This document shows positions 52,817 through 62,569 of a DNA stretch of 64,000 nt, one piece after another. Position 1 is the stretch's first letter, and every line of letters begins with the position of its first letter. Made by a program: the position numbers and the translations under genes. The stretch comes from Desulfothermus sp964427155. GTDB lineage: Bacteria > Desulfobacterota > Desulfovibrionia > Desulfovibrionales > Desulfothermaceae. The stretch covers positions 117,139 through 181,138 of the forward strand of contig CAYRSC010000016.1 in NCBI GenBank assembly GCA_964427155.1. Reading direction: 5' to 3'. The notes under the pieces are model-generated. The model made no database searches, was not told the DNA's origin, and worked only from the letters and a program-made list of their open reading frames with translations.

Positions 52817-54322
52817 ATGGGACAGATTTTTGACATAAGAGATCTTGCTTGTAAACTGGGAAAGATAAGAAATAGAAAAAAAATAGTTCATTGTCATGGG
52901 GTATTTGACCTGTTACATATTGGACATATAAGGTACCTTAAAAAATCTAAAGAACTTGGAGATGTTTTAGTTGTTACAATAACTCCTGACAAATATGTAA
53001 ACAAAGGCCCCCATCGTCCTGCTTTTCCAGAGGAGCTTAGGGCTGAGGCTTTGGCTTCTTTGGAATGTATAGATTATGTGGCTATAAACAAATGGCCCAC
53101 TGCTGTTGAAACTATTCATCTTTTGAAACCTCATATTTACGCAAAGGGGGCTGAGTATAAAAATCTATATGATGATCCCACAGGTGGAATTATAAAAGAA
53201 AAACAAGCAATAGAGGATATTGGTGGAGAAATAAAATTTATTGAAGATATAACATTTAGTTCATCCTCCTTAATTAATAGATACCTTTCTTCTCTGTCTC
53301 CTCAAGCAAAAAGATTTATAGATCAACTAAAAAATAAATATTCCATTGATGAAATTTTAGAGTATATTAATAAGACCAAGAAATTGAAAGTACTTATTCT
53401 TGGAGAAACCATTATTGACGAGTATCATTTTTGTGAAACCATGGGAAAATCTGGCAAAGAACCAATACTTGCAGCTAGGTATCTTTATGAAGAAAAATTT
53501 GCAGGGGGTGTTTTAGCTATTGCAAATCATATTTCTTCATTTTGCGACAATGTTACCCTTATAAGTTTTTTGGGTAGGAATTGGACTCAAGAAGAATTTA
53601 TAAAGAAGAAATTAAAACCAAATATTGAGGCAAAATTTTTGTACCATCCAGGTCCAACAATAGTTAAAAGAAGATTTGTGGAAAAATATCCTTTTCAAAA
53701 GTTATTTGAGATTTACTTTATGAATGGTCTTGAAAATGAAGAAGGTAGCGAGGAGCTTTTAAGGTGCATAAGAGAAAACATTGATACAGATCTTATATTA
53801 GTGGCAGACTATGGCCACGGTATGATGAGCGAGTCTGTAAGGGAGTTTTTATGTGATAGTAATAAATTTTTAGCAATAAATGTACAGGTTAACGCAGGAA
53901 ATTTAGGATTTAATACTATATCTAAATATAGAAGAGCTGATGTAGTCTGTATATCTGAAAAAGAGCTGAGAATGGAAATGCGTTCAAGGAATAAACCTAT
54001 AGAAGAACTTATAAAAAAATTATTAAATAAATTTGAGTACAAAAGTATAATAATTACAAGGGGAGAAAAAGGTTGTGTAGGTTATTCCGAGGATACAGGT
54101 TTTATATATTCTCCTGCTTTAATAAATAGTTTTAAAGATAGAGTAGGGGCTGGGGATGCTGTATTGTCCATTGTATCTTTACTACTGGCCGTAAAAGTAC
54201 CATTAGATGTTACTCTGTTTTTGGCAAATTGTGTTGGAGGATATGCAGTAAATACCATGTGTAACAGGGAATCTATTGATAAACTATCAATTATAAAATA
54301 TGTAATTTCTATTTTAAAATGA
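52817..54322 (+). CDS. cytidylyltransferase-PfkB kinase fusion, HldE-like reversed
   Basis: 501 residues. About 1-140 are a nucleotidyltransferase with HGVFDLLHIGHIRYL (HxGH) and a late SSSLIN (usual ISSTxI); about 180-495 are a PfkB/ribokinase-type kinase with FAGGVLAIANH, VNAGNLGF and the catalytic RVGAGDAVL. Bacterial HldE has kinase first and nucleotidyltransferase second; here the order is swapped. It would phosphorylate and nucleotidylate a heptose (or related) phosphate made by the GmhA-like isomerase that overlaps its end by four bases. Confidence 0.82.
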   Translation: MGQIFDIRDLACKLGKIRNRKKIVHCHGVFDLLHIGHIRYLKKSKELGDVLVVTITPDKYVNKGPHRPAFPEELRAEALASLECIDYVAINKWPTAVETIHLLKPHIYAKGAEYKNLYDDPTGGIIKEKQAIEDIGGEIKFIEDITFSSSSLINRYLSSLSPQAKRFIDQLKNKYSIDEILEYINKTKKLKVLILGETIIDEYHFCETMGKSGKEPILAARYLYEEKFAGGVLAIANHISSFCDNVTLISFLGRNWTQEEFIKKKLKPNIEAKFLYHPGPTIVKRRFVEKYPFQKLFEIYFMNGLENEEGSEELLRCIRENIDTDLILVADYGHGMMSESVREFLCDSNKFLAINVQVNAGNLGFNTISKYRRADVVCISEKELRMEMRSRNKPIEELIKKLLNKFEYKSIIITRGEKGCVGYSEDTGFIYSPALINSFKDRVGAGDAVLSIVSLLLAVKVPLDVTLFLANCVGGYAVNTMCNRESIDKLSIIKYVISILK

Positions 54323-54879
54323 TGTTTAGAGAATATTTAGAGAAAATATATTTATGTCTTTCTCACGTTGAAATTACTAATAATTTAGGAGAGCTTTTAT
54401 CTTTTAATGAAGGTTTTAATAGAGTAATAGAAATTTTCTGTAAATTAAAGTCTAAAGATAACACAGTTATAATAATAGGAAATGGTGGAAGTGCTGCCAT
54501 AGCTATGCATTTAGAAAATGATTTAGTTGCGAGTGGTATAAAGGCCATATCTTTTTATTCACAACCATTATTAACAGCATCTTCAAATGATTTTGGATAT
54601 GAAAATAGTTTTTATCAATCTTTTAAATTATGGAGAAAGAAAGGTAATTTATTAGTTGCAATAAGTAGTTCTGGTGAATCTAAAAACATTTTAAAAGTTA
54701 CTTTCTCTGCAAAAGATATAAAAATGCCTATTATTACATTCTCTGGTTTTAATAGTCAGAATAGACTTAGAAGAATAGGAAATATAAATTTTTATATAAA
54801 TAGTAATTCTTATGGAATTGTAGAGGTTTCTCATCAGTGCTTGCTTCATTATATAAGTGATAGATTAAAAAATAGATAA
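54319..54879 (+). CDS. GmhA-like SIS-domain isomerase
   Basis: 186 residues, single SIS domain: IIGNGGSAAIAMHLENDL (phosphate-binding loop), ISSSGESKNI and VSHQCLLHYI near the end. It resembles phosphoheptose isomerase GmhA, which converts sedoheptulose 7-phosphate to D-glycero-D-manno-heptose 7-phosphate. Overlapping ATGATG start with the fused kinase/nucleotidyltransferase gene suggests a joint heptose-activation step. The metal-binding His/Asp set of GmhA was not traced with certainty. Confidence 0.8.
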   Translation: MMFREYLEKIYLCLSHVEITNNLGELLSFNEGFNRVIEIFCKLKSKDNTVIIIGNGGSAAIAMHLENDLVASGIKAISFYSQPLLTASSNDFGYENSFYQSFKLWRKKGNLLVAISSSGESKNILKVTFSAKDIKMPIITFSGFNSQNRLRRIGNINFYINSNSYGIVEVSHQCLLHYISDRLKNR

Positions 54880-54896
54880 AGAAGAGGAGCGGTAGT

Positions 54897-56069
54897 ATGA
54901 GAATTGGGGCTTTAGTTCCTGCAAGAGGAGGTTCTAAACGGCTTAAAAAAAAGAACATTAAAATATTGAAGAGTAAGCCACTTATTTGTTGGACAATAGA
55001 TGTATTATTAGAAAGTAATATATTTTCAGACATTACAGTTTCCACGGAGAGTGATGAGATAATAGATGTAGTTAGGCAATATTATTCCTCAAAGGAAATA
55101 AATATTCTAAAAAGACCAGGAGAGTTAGCAACCGATGATGCCCCTTTAACTTCAGTAGTTTTCCATTACCTTGAAAATCGTCCTGAGATTGATTGGATCG
55201 GTCTTTTTATGCCCACTTATCCTTTTAGAAAGGTGGAAAAGTTGGTAGAGATAAACTGGGTCATAGCTTCTGGTTATGTTTGGAAGGTTGTATCTGTGAT
55301 TAAAGAGGAAGTATGTCTTATGGATTACTACTATCCTGTGGATGGCGGAGTGAAAAAGTTTTTTATGGATCCAGCTCTTTTTTGTAGAAGTAATTTGTGT
55401 GCTTATCTCTTGTGGCATAGATTAGCTGTTGACGAAGGTCCAGCAACAAGCTCTTCTCTTTGGGCAAAATATGGTCTTACCATGACAGAAAGAGAATATA
55501 GATTGCATTTAGATCCAGAAGAGACAATTGATATTGATACTGAAGAAGATTTTAAGATTGCGGAAAAAATAGCAAAAGGAGCAGTATTAAAATTTAGAAA
55601 ACCTTATATACAACCATACAAAGACTGGTTAATAGTTGTACCAGATGGTGTAGAGATAAATAAACTTATAGATTATGCAGGAGAGGAAAAATTTGATTCT
55701 TTAAAATATCCCTTTTTGGTATTAGAAGATGCTTTTCCCCCGTTGGGCTTTGTAAGAATTCAAGATGGTTCTATTAGAAGATATTTTATTAGACCAGAAG
55801 GATTGGATTTGGTTAATTCTATGAAATTAAAAAAAACAGGTAATTCAAAATTTATAAATAAACATTTTTCTCATAGTCGATTTTATAGGTTTTTAAGAAT
55901 GAGAAAGGATAATACTGATTCAATTTTGATAGGTCCAGATTCATGTGGAGTTCATTTTGGGATCAATAATGAGACTATTCCATGGGAGAGGGTGATTTTT
56001 GTGGAAGAACTTAAAAAACAAAATTTTTATTTAGATCCATATGAATGGGATTTGAGTGGAGATGTATAA
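54897..56069 (+). CDS. NeuA-like cytidylyltransferase with C-terminal extension
   Basis: 390 residues. The first 220 are an acylneuraminate/KDO-type cytidylyltransferase: LVPARGGSKRLKKKN, STESDEII, KRPGELATDDAP and DIDTEEDF. It would activate a nonulosonic acid (perhaps the NeuB product) or a related sugar with CMP. The remaining 170 residues, with VVPDGVEINKL and DPYEWDLSGDV, match no domain that I recognise. Ribosome site AGAGGAGCGG. Confidence 0.78.
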   Translation: MRIGALVPARGGSKRLKKKNIKILKSKPLICWTIDVLLESNIFSDITVSTESDEIIDVVRQYYSSKEINILKRPGELATDDAPLTSVVFHYLENRPEIDWIGLFMPTYPFRKVEKLVEINWVIASGYVWKVVSVIKEEVCLMDYYYPVDGGVKKFFMDPALFCRSNLCAYLLWHRLAVDEGPATSSSLWAKYGLTMTEREYRLHLDPEETIDIDTEEDFKIAEKIAKGAVLKFRKPYIQPYKDWLIVVPDGVEINKLIDYAGEEKFDSLKYPFLVLEDAFPPLGFVRIQDGSIRRYFIRPEGLDLVNSMKLKKTGNSKFINKHFSHSRFYRFLRMRKDNTDSILIGPDSCGVHFGINNETIPWERVIFVEELKKQNFYLDPYEWDLSGDV

Positions 56070-57314
56070 ATGAATGATAAAGATAAATTTAAATGGTTAA
56101 AAATCGATCTTCGTATTCCACTTTTAAATATTCTAAAGGATAAGATGCCTAGAGGTAGAGAAGAATTAAAATATAGAGAGCCTTTAAAACATATAAAATT
56201 TAGAGAAGTAAATGGTAAAAAGCATATAATATTTATTTGTTACTACCCAGGAATTGACTTTATAAAGAAGAGTATTGTTTTGAGAAAGAGCAATAAATAT
56301 TATACTACATTTATCGGATGCTGTATAAGGGAAGATGTTGAGATTTTAAGATGGTTTGACGAAGCTTATGAAGTGACTCACTATAGGGAGTTTTATGACC
56401 TATTAAAAGATGCAGATCCCTGGGCAGTTTATGTGCAGATCCCTTTAGTTGAAATGGCAGCTATTATAATAGATAGTTTGCCACAACATGTCAAAATTAT
56501 TTTAAATGTTTATGATACTCAACTTTTTATTCTTCCAGAAGATAGTTTTTTATGTCGTCTGGAAAGAGAATTGTATAAAAGAGTACACTGCTTAACTCAT
56601 AAGATGCCTTCTGAAGCCATAGAAGAGATGCGAAATGTTTGGGATATTAAATGTAAGGATTTTTTTATCCTTTCCTTGCCTTGTAAAGATTTTTTTATTA
56701 ATCCAGATGTTGAGGAAAAGCTTAAGAAAAAATGGAGTATTGTATTTGCAGGCGGAGTAATGCCCTACCATATTGCTCTTAAAAGAGGTTGTGGAAATCA
56801 TATTTTTGATCCAATTATATGTTCACTGAATGAACAAAATATAAAATTTACAATTTATGTGAATCAAAATGCAAGGAATATGTATTGGGAAGAGCATAAG
56901 AGATACTTTGATATGCAGGATAGATTGTTAAATTTCAAATTTCGTCCCGGTTATCCTTTTTTTAGACTCCCTGAAAAGATAGCTAATTTTCATTTCGGTT
57001 TAATATATGACAATATTTCAGCATGTTCTTTTAACAAGAAACATTTTAAATATAATATGGCAACAAAAATGTTTTCTTATTTAGAAGCAGGACTGCCTTT
57101 GCTTGTGTATGAAGAAGCAGAATTTATGAAAGAGATAGTTGTTAAAAATAATCTTGGAATAATCTATGATTTGAATAGATTAGATTCTATTAATAAATTA
57201 TTACAAAAAAATGATTATGTAGAACTTTGCAAAAATGTAATAAACTTTAGAGATAGATTTTCATTAGAAAAGAACTTATTTAAACTACAACAAAGTTTGG
57301 ATAGTGTATTATGA
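56070..57314 (+). CDS. GT-B-like glycosyltransferase, paralogue A
   Basis: 414 residues, no membrane span. A Rossmann-like first half (HIIFICYYPGIDFIKKS, KIILNVYDTQ) and a C-terminal MATKMFSYLEAGLPLLVYEE (near residue 329) followed by NNLGIIYDLNRLDS and INFRDRFSLEKNL are typical of the donor-binding domain of GT-B enzymes. The same tail pattern recurs in the genes at 57311 and 60123. It starts on the next base after the previous stop and overlaps the next gene by four. Confidence 0.65.
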   Translation: MNDKDKFKWLKIDLRIPLLNILKDKMPRGREELKYREPLKHIKFREVNGKKHIIFICYYPGIDFIKKSIVLRKSNKYYTTFIGCCIREDVEILRWFDEAYEVTHYREFYDLLKDADPWAVYVQIPLVEMAAIIIDSLPQHVKIILNVYDTQLFILPEDSFLCRLERELYKRVHCLTHKMPSEAIEEMRNVWDIKCKDFFILSLPCKDFFINPDVEEKLKKKWSIVFAGGVMPYHIALKRGCGNHIFDPIICSLNEQNIKFTIYVNQNARNMYWEEHKRYFDMQDRLLNFKFRPGYPFFRLPEKIANFHFGLIYDNISACSFNKKHFKYNMATKMFSYLEAGLPLLVYEEAEFMKEIVVKNNLGIIYDLNRLDSINKLLQKNDYVELCKNVINFRDRFSLEKNLFKLQQSLDSVL

Positions 57315-59035
57315 AATTAAAAAATATATATAAAATAGCACAAGAACAAATTTTTAAATTGTTAAAAGAGTTAGATTTGGAAGATGCATTAATATCAAAA
57401 ATAAATAGTAAAATGTACTTTCCAATAGTATTAACATCAATTGATTATAAAGAGATTAATTTCTTTTCTATTTTTAAAGAAATTCTTGGAAAAGAAGTAA
57501 ATACATTATGTATAGTTCCATGTAGTTTTTATATTGATAGTATGCTTCCTTATTTAAAGAAACAGTTTAAAAATATTATATTAGTAGATAATTTTCGTAC
57601 AGGATATATTCATGAAATTCCAATAATAAAAGAAAATGAAGTTTCTCCTGAAAAAATAGATGTGTTTTATATATCTTGTTTAACTAATAGACTAATTGAT
57701 CATTTTCAAAAAAAGTTTGCAGGCTATCCTCAAATTACACTTACTTCTCTTTTTAAGACACTAATTGAAAAATACGATATTAATTTAACAATAAATCATG
57801 ATTTAGTTGATTATTTATCAGAAAAGAATACAGAAAGAGATTTATTTTTTATTGGAGGTTTTTTTCTTGAACAGCTATCTCCTACTGTAAAAGAACTGAA
57901 GAAAAGAGGATTCAATATTAAAATTTTATTAGAAGATAAATTTTCTCCACGACATGGACTTAAAGTTCAACTGGAAAATATCATAGAAGATATTCCCACC
58001 TATTATGTTAATTTGGTCGATGTATTTTATTTATTAAAAAGATTAAAGAAAGGCAAAGCTATTTTTATAAGTAATTTAAATTTTTCTGGACATACAGTTG
58101 AAAGTAATATCATATTAAGTATGATAAAATCCATTTCTAATATACCATGTGGCTCCCTCATGTTAGATGTTATATGGCCACCTTTTAAAGGATTAACATC
58201 AGGTATAGTATATGAAATACCAGATAATTTAAAGTTAAAAATTGACGATAATAAATTTTTTGAAATGGCTTATAAAAATACAATTTCAGAAATGGATTTT
58301 GTTATTTTAAATGCTAATACAAAAGATGTTAATGATTTTTTGGTTAATACCACTAAACAGATTAATATTTTTTCTTTTTATAGATATAGCTATTATAACA
58401 ATGATTTAAAATTTTATAAAGAAAAGAATAATGAAATTCATATTGCAGTGATAAATTCCATTTTTTCTACACATAACAGAGATCAAATGCGAGAATATTT
58501 AGGTATAGAAGTTCTAAAAAGCATATTAGATCAAGAAGTGCATGTACATAAATTTTCTTCTGAGGAAGATATAAAAACTATTTATGACAATCTATCATTT
58601 AATCAGAGAAAATTTTTTCATGGGGAGGAGGTAATTTTTGATCAATATAAATTGCTAGAAAAGTTATCGCATTATGATTGTGGTTGGATGGTTCACGATA
58701 CAGTGGCATTGGCTCATCCAATTTATGAATCTAGCTCTCAATTCTTAAAAGAGTTGTATTATCTTTTTGGTTTAACTACTGTCCCTACTACTGTAATTAC
58801 CTTTTGTGCTGCTGGTATCCCTGTTCTTGTTAATAGAAGTATGAAAGGACTTATGGAGCAGTTTCCTAAGGAGTTTTTTATTCCTTTGGAAACTTCTGAA
58901 ATTTGTTCTTTAAAAAAGATCTTGCAAAAAGAACTTAGCTTAAAAAGAAAAAAGTTTTGTTTTCAGAATAGACATCTCTTTTCAATTGAACATAATATAG
59001 AACAATTAATTAATTTTTTAGAAAAATTTGATTAA
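57311..59035 (+). CDS. large GT-B-like protein, paralogue B
   Basis: 574 residues. Two halves seem present: an N-terminal half with short Rossmann-like segments (VNTLCIVPCSFYIDSM, DLFFIGGFFLEQLSP) and a C-terminal half (HIAVINSIFSTHNRDQM, YDCGWMVHDTVALAHP, FCAAGIPVLVNRSMKGLM, then NRHLFSIEHNIEQL). The final segment matches the AGLP-L-V donor loop of paralogues A and C. No E-x7-E pair or DxD is clear, so activity is uncertain. It is very Lys/Ile/Asn rich like its neighbours. Confidence 0.55.
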   Translation: MKLKNIYKIAQEQIFKLLKELDLEDALISKINSKMYFPIVLTSIDYKEINFFSIFKEILGKEVNTLCIVPCSFYIDSMLPYLKKQFKNIILVDNFRTGYIHEIPIIKENEVSPEKIDVFYISCLTNRLIDHFQKKFAGYPQITLTSLFKTLIEKYDINLTINHDLVDYLSEKNTERDLFFIGGFFLEQLSPTVKELKKRGFNIKILLEDKFSPRHGLKVQLENIIEDIPTYYVNLVDVFYLLKRLKKGKAIFISNLNFSGHTVESNIILSMIKSISNIPCGSLMLDVIWPPFKGLTSGIVYEIPDNLKLKIDDNKFFEMAYKNTISEMDFVILNANTKDVNDFLVNTTKQINIFSFYRYSYYNNDLKFYKEKNNEIHIAVINSIFSTHNRDQMREYLGIEVLKSILDQEVHVHKFSSEEDIKTIYDNLSFNQRKFFHGEEVIFDQYKLLEKLSHYDCGWMVHDTVALAHPIYESSSQFLKELYYLFGLTTVPTTVITFCAAGIPVLVNRSMKGLMEQFPKEFFIPLETSEICSLKKILQKELSLKRKKFCFQNRHLFSIEHNIEQLINFLEKFD

Positions 59036-59046
59036 TTGGAGAAAAT

Positions 59047-60120
59047 ATGGAAATGAAGGATAAATATTATATAGATGGCCATAAGTTATTATGGCATTTG
59101 GATAGAGTTGTAAAGTGGCAAATAAATCCTGTCATCTGTCCTATTTATATGGAAATTAGTCCAATTTCTAGTTGTAATCATAGATGTATATTTTGCGGTG
59201 TAGATTTTGCGAGAAGAAACAAAATATTAAATGTTTCTAGTTATGTTAAATTTATAAAATTTTTATCTAGAGAAGGTTTAAAAAGCGTTATGATAGCTGG
59301 AGAAGGCGAACCACTTTTACATAAAAGGATTGAAGAGATAATTTTTGAAACTAGAAGAGCTGGTATAGATGTAGCTTTAGTTACAAATGGAAGTCTTGCA
59401 ATAGAAGAGAAAATGAAACCAATACTTCCTTCTCTTACATGGATAAGATTTAGTTTAGATGCAGGTTCGGAAAATATTTACTCTTTAGTTCATAATGTGG
59501 ATAAGAAAGAGTTTTTTAAAGTAATAAAAAATATTGATAATTGTTGCAAAATAAAAGAAGACTTACATTTAAATATTACAATTGGTGTGCAGTATTTAGT
59601 TGTTGACGAAAATTATAATGATATTGAGAACGCAATTAATTTGTTATCTAGTCTAAAAATAGATTACTTTGTTTTAAAGCCGTTCTCTCTTCATCCGCAA
59701 ATGAAAAATAAATTATCTGTTGAATATTCACTAAAAAAGTTGGAATGTATTGAAGAGATTATAAATAAAAGTAAGTGTGATTTCCCAATTATATTTAGAA
59801 AAGAATCTTTTAAAAAATATATACTGATGGAAAAAGACTATAATCATTGTTATGCTCTTTCCTTTTGGGGGCATTTAACTGCAGAAGGAGATTTTTATAC
59901 TTGTAGTATATTTATTGGAGATAATCGTTTTATGTGTGGAAATATTAATGAGAAAGCTCCTTATGATATTATTTATGGAAAGAGAAGAAAGGAATCTATT
60001 TATTGGGGAGCTAAAGAATTGGATGTGGCTAAAGAATGTAGGATAAATTGTAGAATGGCTAGAATAAATGAATTTTTGGAATTATTACAAAATACTCCTG
60101 AACATGTAAATTTTATATAA
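59047..60120 (+). CDS. radical SAM protein in the polysaccharide locus
   Basis: 357 residues. Radical SAM motif CNHRCIFC (CX3CX2C) at about residues 38-45, then GEGEPLLHKRIEEI, TNGSLAIEEK and SLDAGSENIY, the standard barrel landmarks. Four more cysteines in the last 100 residues (HCYAL, YTCSIF, ECRINCRM) suggest a SPASM-like or twitch auxiliary cluster. Inside a sugar locus it may epimerise, dehydrate or deoxygenate an activated sugar or glycan; peptide modification is less likely as no small peptide gene is near. Confidence 0.75.
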   Translation: MEMKDKYYIDGHKLLWHLDRVVKWQINPVICPIYMEISPISSCNHRCIFCGVDFARRNKILNVSSYVKFIKFLSREGLKSVMIAGEGEPLLHKRIEEIIFETRRAGIDVALVTNGSLAIEEKMKPILPSLTWIRFSLDAGSENIYSLVHNVDKKEFFKVIKNIDNCCKIKEDLHLNITIGVQYLVVDENYNDIENAINLLSSLKIDYFVLKPFSLHPQMKNKLSVEYSLKKLECIEEIINKSKCDFPIIFRKESFKKYILMEKDYNHCYALSFWGHLTAEGDFYTCSIFIGDNRFMCGNINEKAPYDIIYGKRRKESIYWGAKELDVAKECRINCRMARINEFLELLQNTPEHVNFI

Positions 60121-60122
60121 AG

Positions 60123-61454
60123 ATGAAAGAATTAAATGTAAATCTGTTTTTAGAAGAAATAGAAAGAATTATTTCTTTAATTGATAGATCTAGTTTAACA
60201 AATGGATTAAAAAAAAATTATATTCAATCCGTTCTTTGGTTTAGTAGGAATGCAAAAGCAAGAAATAATTTTATTTTAAAAATAAATTTAATAAATTCTA
60301 AATTGAAATTCAAAGAAAATAAAGTGATTTTTGTTCCTTTATCCGATTATTATACAGTAATAAGAGAAGCAAAATCAGTAAAACTTAAAGAATGGTATCC
60401 TTTATTGTTGTTTTGTTTTAATAATATGTTGTTAGAAGATGTAACGAAGGATAATATTTTTGAACTTATAATAACTGCAAAAGAGTTTTTTTTAACTATT
60501 TTATTCTGTGCTTTTTTAGATGTGGATCTTATTCATATAAGAGCCTGGATGCATCAGTATGGCAAGGCTGGATTATTAAGTATGTTGTTTGGTAAAAAAG
60601 TAATAGTAGAATCTATGGATATACCAGAATTTTTTGCTCCATTTGATAAGTACAAATGGATTTTTAATAAAGAAGAAGCAATTAACGATTTCAATGGTAT
60701 AAAAATGATATGTTCTTCTGCTCGAAGCTTTTTAGTTCCTTATAGCAAAAATGTTATAGATTATTTTTACAATAAATATAATCCTAAAGCAGAGATTATA
60801 TCATGGTTTAATTACACAAACAAAGATAACTATATAGAAAGAGAGGTTTCTTACTCAAAACCTCATAAATTGGTTTGGGCTGGAAGTACACTACCTAGTT
60901 CTTTCCCTCGATATTATTATTGTTCCAAGGCATTATTAGAAATGATTATAGAGTTAACCAGACAAAAAATAAAAATAGATTTTTTCTTTCCACCTGTGTG
61001 TTATGATAGAGTATTTTCCAATGAACATAGAGAAAAATATTTGGATTTGTTGTATGAAGATCAATTCAATCCTTTGTTTAAGATAATTAGGGGTAAATCT
61101 CCTAATGAAATAACCTCTGAGTTATCAAAATATCATTTTGGTGTTTTTCCTCTTATTATGAAAGATAGATATACTCCTATGTTTGAAGAAGTAATTCCAA
61201 CCAAATTTGCTTTATATTTAGAAGCTGGCTTACCTGTTTTAGTACCAAGTAGTATGAAGTATTTAGCCAATATAGTAACAACACACAATTTGGGAATAGT
61301 TTTTGAAGAAACTGATATAGTTAAGTGTGATGAGATATTAACAAGCATCTCGGAAGAAAGTTATTATGAGATGAGAAAGAGTGTTATAAACTTTAGAAAT
61401 AGATTTTCTTATGAACATAATATTGATAAATTAATTAGTTTATATGACAGATGA
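60123..61454 (+). CDS. GT-B-like glycosyltransferase, paralogue C
   Basis: 443 residues. The C-terminal half has KLVWAGSTLPSSFPRY, then IPTKFALYLEAGLPVLVPSS (near residue 358) and NNLGI-like HNLGIVFEE, with INFRNRFSYEHNIDKLISLY at the end; these align with paralogue A (EAGLPLLV, INFRDRFS). LIHIRAWMHQYGKAG in the first half resembles an acceptor region. It lies two bases after the radical SAM gene and overlaps the aminotransferase by four. Confidence 0.65.
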   Translation: MKELNVNLFLEEIERIISLIDRSSLTNGLKKNYIQSVLWFSRNAKARNNFILKINLINSKLKFKENKVIFVPLSDYYTVIREAKSVKLKEWYPLLLFCFNNMLLEDVTKDNIFELIITAKEFFLTILFCAFLDVDLIHIRAWMHQYGKAGLLSMLFGKKVIVESMDIPEFFAPFDKYKWIFNKEEAINDFNGIKMICSSARSFLVPYSKNVIDYFYNKYNPKAEIISWFNYTNKDNYIEREVSYSKPHKLVWAGSTLPSSFPRYYYCSKALLEMIIELTRQKIKIDFFFPPVCYDRVFSNEHREKYLDLLYEDQFNPLFKIIRGKSPNEITSELSKYHFGVFPLIMKDRYTPMFEEVIPTKFALYLEAGLPVLVPSSMKYLANIVTTHNLGIVFEETDIVKCDEILTSISEESYYEMRKSVINFRNRFSYEHNIDKLISLYDR

Positions 61455-62569
61455 CTGAAATAAAGTTTGTAGATCTATCTATTTCATTAGAAGATTTAAA
61501 TCGCATTATAAATTGTATAAAACCCATTTTTGAAAAAGGCAGTTTTATTTTAGATGATATAGTACTTGAATTTGAAAAGGAACTTTCTAATTATTGTGGA
61601 ACCCAATATACAGTCACAGTTAATTCAGGTACAGATGCTATTTTTTTAGTTTTAAAGGCATTAGATATAGGTCCTGGAGATGAAGTAATAACTGTAGCAA
61701 ATACATTTATAGCTACAGTTGGGGCTATAGTAGCTACTGGGGCTAAACCTATATTGGTTGATGTGGAATACGATACACAATTAATTGATTCAAAGGAAGT
61801 TGAAAAGAATATTACTGAGCGAACAAAGGCGGTTATTCCTGTTCATTTGGCTGGTTTATGTTGCAATATGGATCCTATTTTAGAATTGGCTGATAAATAT
61901 AATTTATTTGTGATAGAAGATGCTGCCCAAGCAATTGGAGCAATTTACAAAGGTAAAATGGCAGGAAGTATGGGCGTTGCAGGTTGTTTTTCTTTAAATC
62001 CATTGAAAAATCTTGGAGGAATAGGTGATGGAGGAGCGATTATTACAAATGCTGAATGGCTATATCACAAACTTATCTTGTTGAGAAATCATGGATTATT
62101 TAATAGAGATAAATTGAAAATGTGGGGTTATAATTCTCGTTTGGATAGTATAAATGCTGCAGTTTTACTATTTCGTTTAAAAAAGTTAGATATTGTTATA
62201 AGAAAAAAACATAAACTTGCATTATTGTACTATGATTTATTAAAAGATTTAAAATATAAATCTTATATTGATTTTTATATTCCAAAAGATATTTCTACTC
62301 ATGTATACCATCTATTTATGATAAAATGTTTACAAAGGAACAAGTTATATAATTATTTACGACAACATAGTGTGGATGTTAGAATTCATTACCCTATACC
62401 TATAAATAAACAATATGTTTTTATTTCTAAATATGGATATATAAAATTAAAGAATACTGAGTTATTGGCAGAACAGATAATAAGCTTGCCTATACATTCT
62501 AAGTTATTATCACATGATATAGAAAAAATATGTGATTTAATATATAAATTTTATGAAGAATTTAATTAA
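61451..62569 (+). CDS. DegT/DnrJ/EryC1/StrS sugar aminotransferase
   Basis: 372 residues. VNSGTDAIFLVLKALDIGPG, TVANTFIATVGAI, VIPVHLAGLCCNM, IEDAAQAIGA and FSLNPLKNLGGIGDGGAI identify the PLP-dependent sugar aminotransferase family; the Lys in NPLKNLG forms the internal aldimine. It installs an amino group on a keto-deoxysugar. The 4-base overlap with paralogue C and 17-base overlap with the FkbM gene show operon structure. Confidence 0.9.
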   Translation: MTEIKFVDLSISLEDLNRIINCIKPIFEKGSFILDDIVLEFEKELSNYCGTQYTVTVNSGTDAIFLVLKALDIGPGDEVITVANTFIATVGAIVATGAKPILVDVEYDTQLIDSKEVEKNITERTKAVIPVHLAGLCCNMDPILELADKYNLFVIEDAAQAIGAIYKGKMAGSMGVAGCFSLNPLKNLGGIGDGGAIITNAEWLYHKLILLRNHGLFNRDKLKMWGYNSRLDSINAAVLLFRLKKLDIVIRKKHKLALLYYDLLKDLKYKSYIDFYIPKDISTHVYHLFMIKCLQRNKLYNYLRQHSVDVRIHYPIPINKQYVFISKYGYIKLKNTELLAEQIISLPIHSKLLSHDIEKICDLIYKFYEEFN

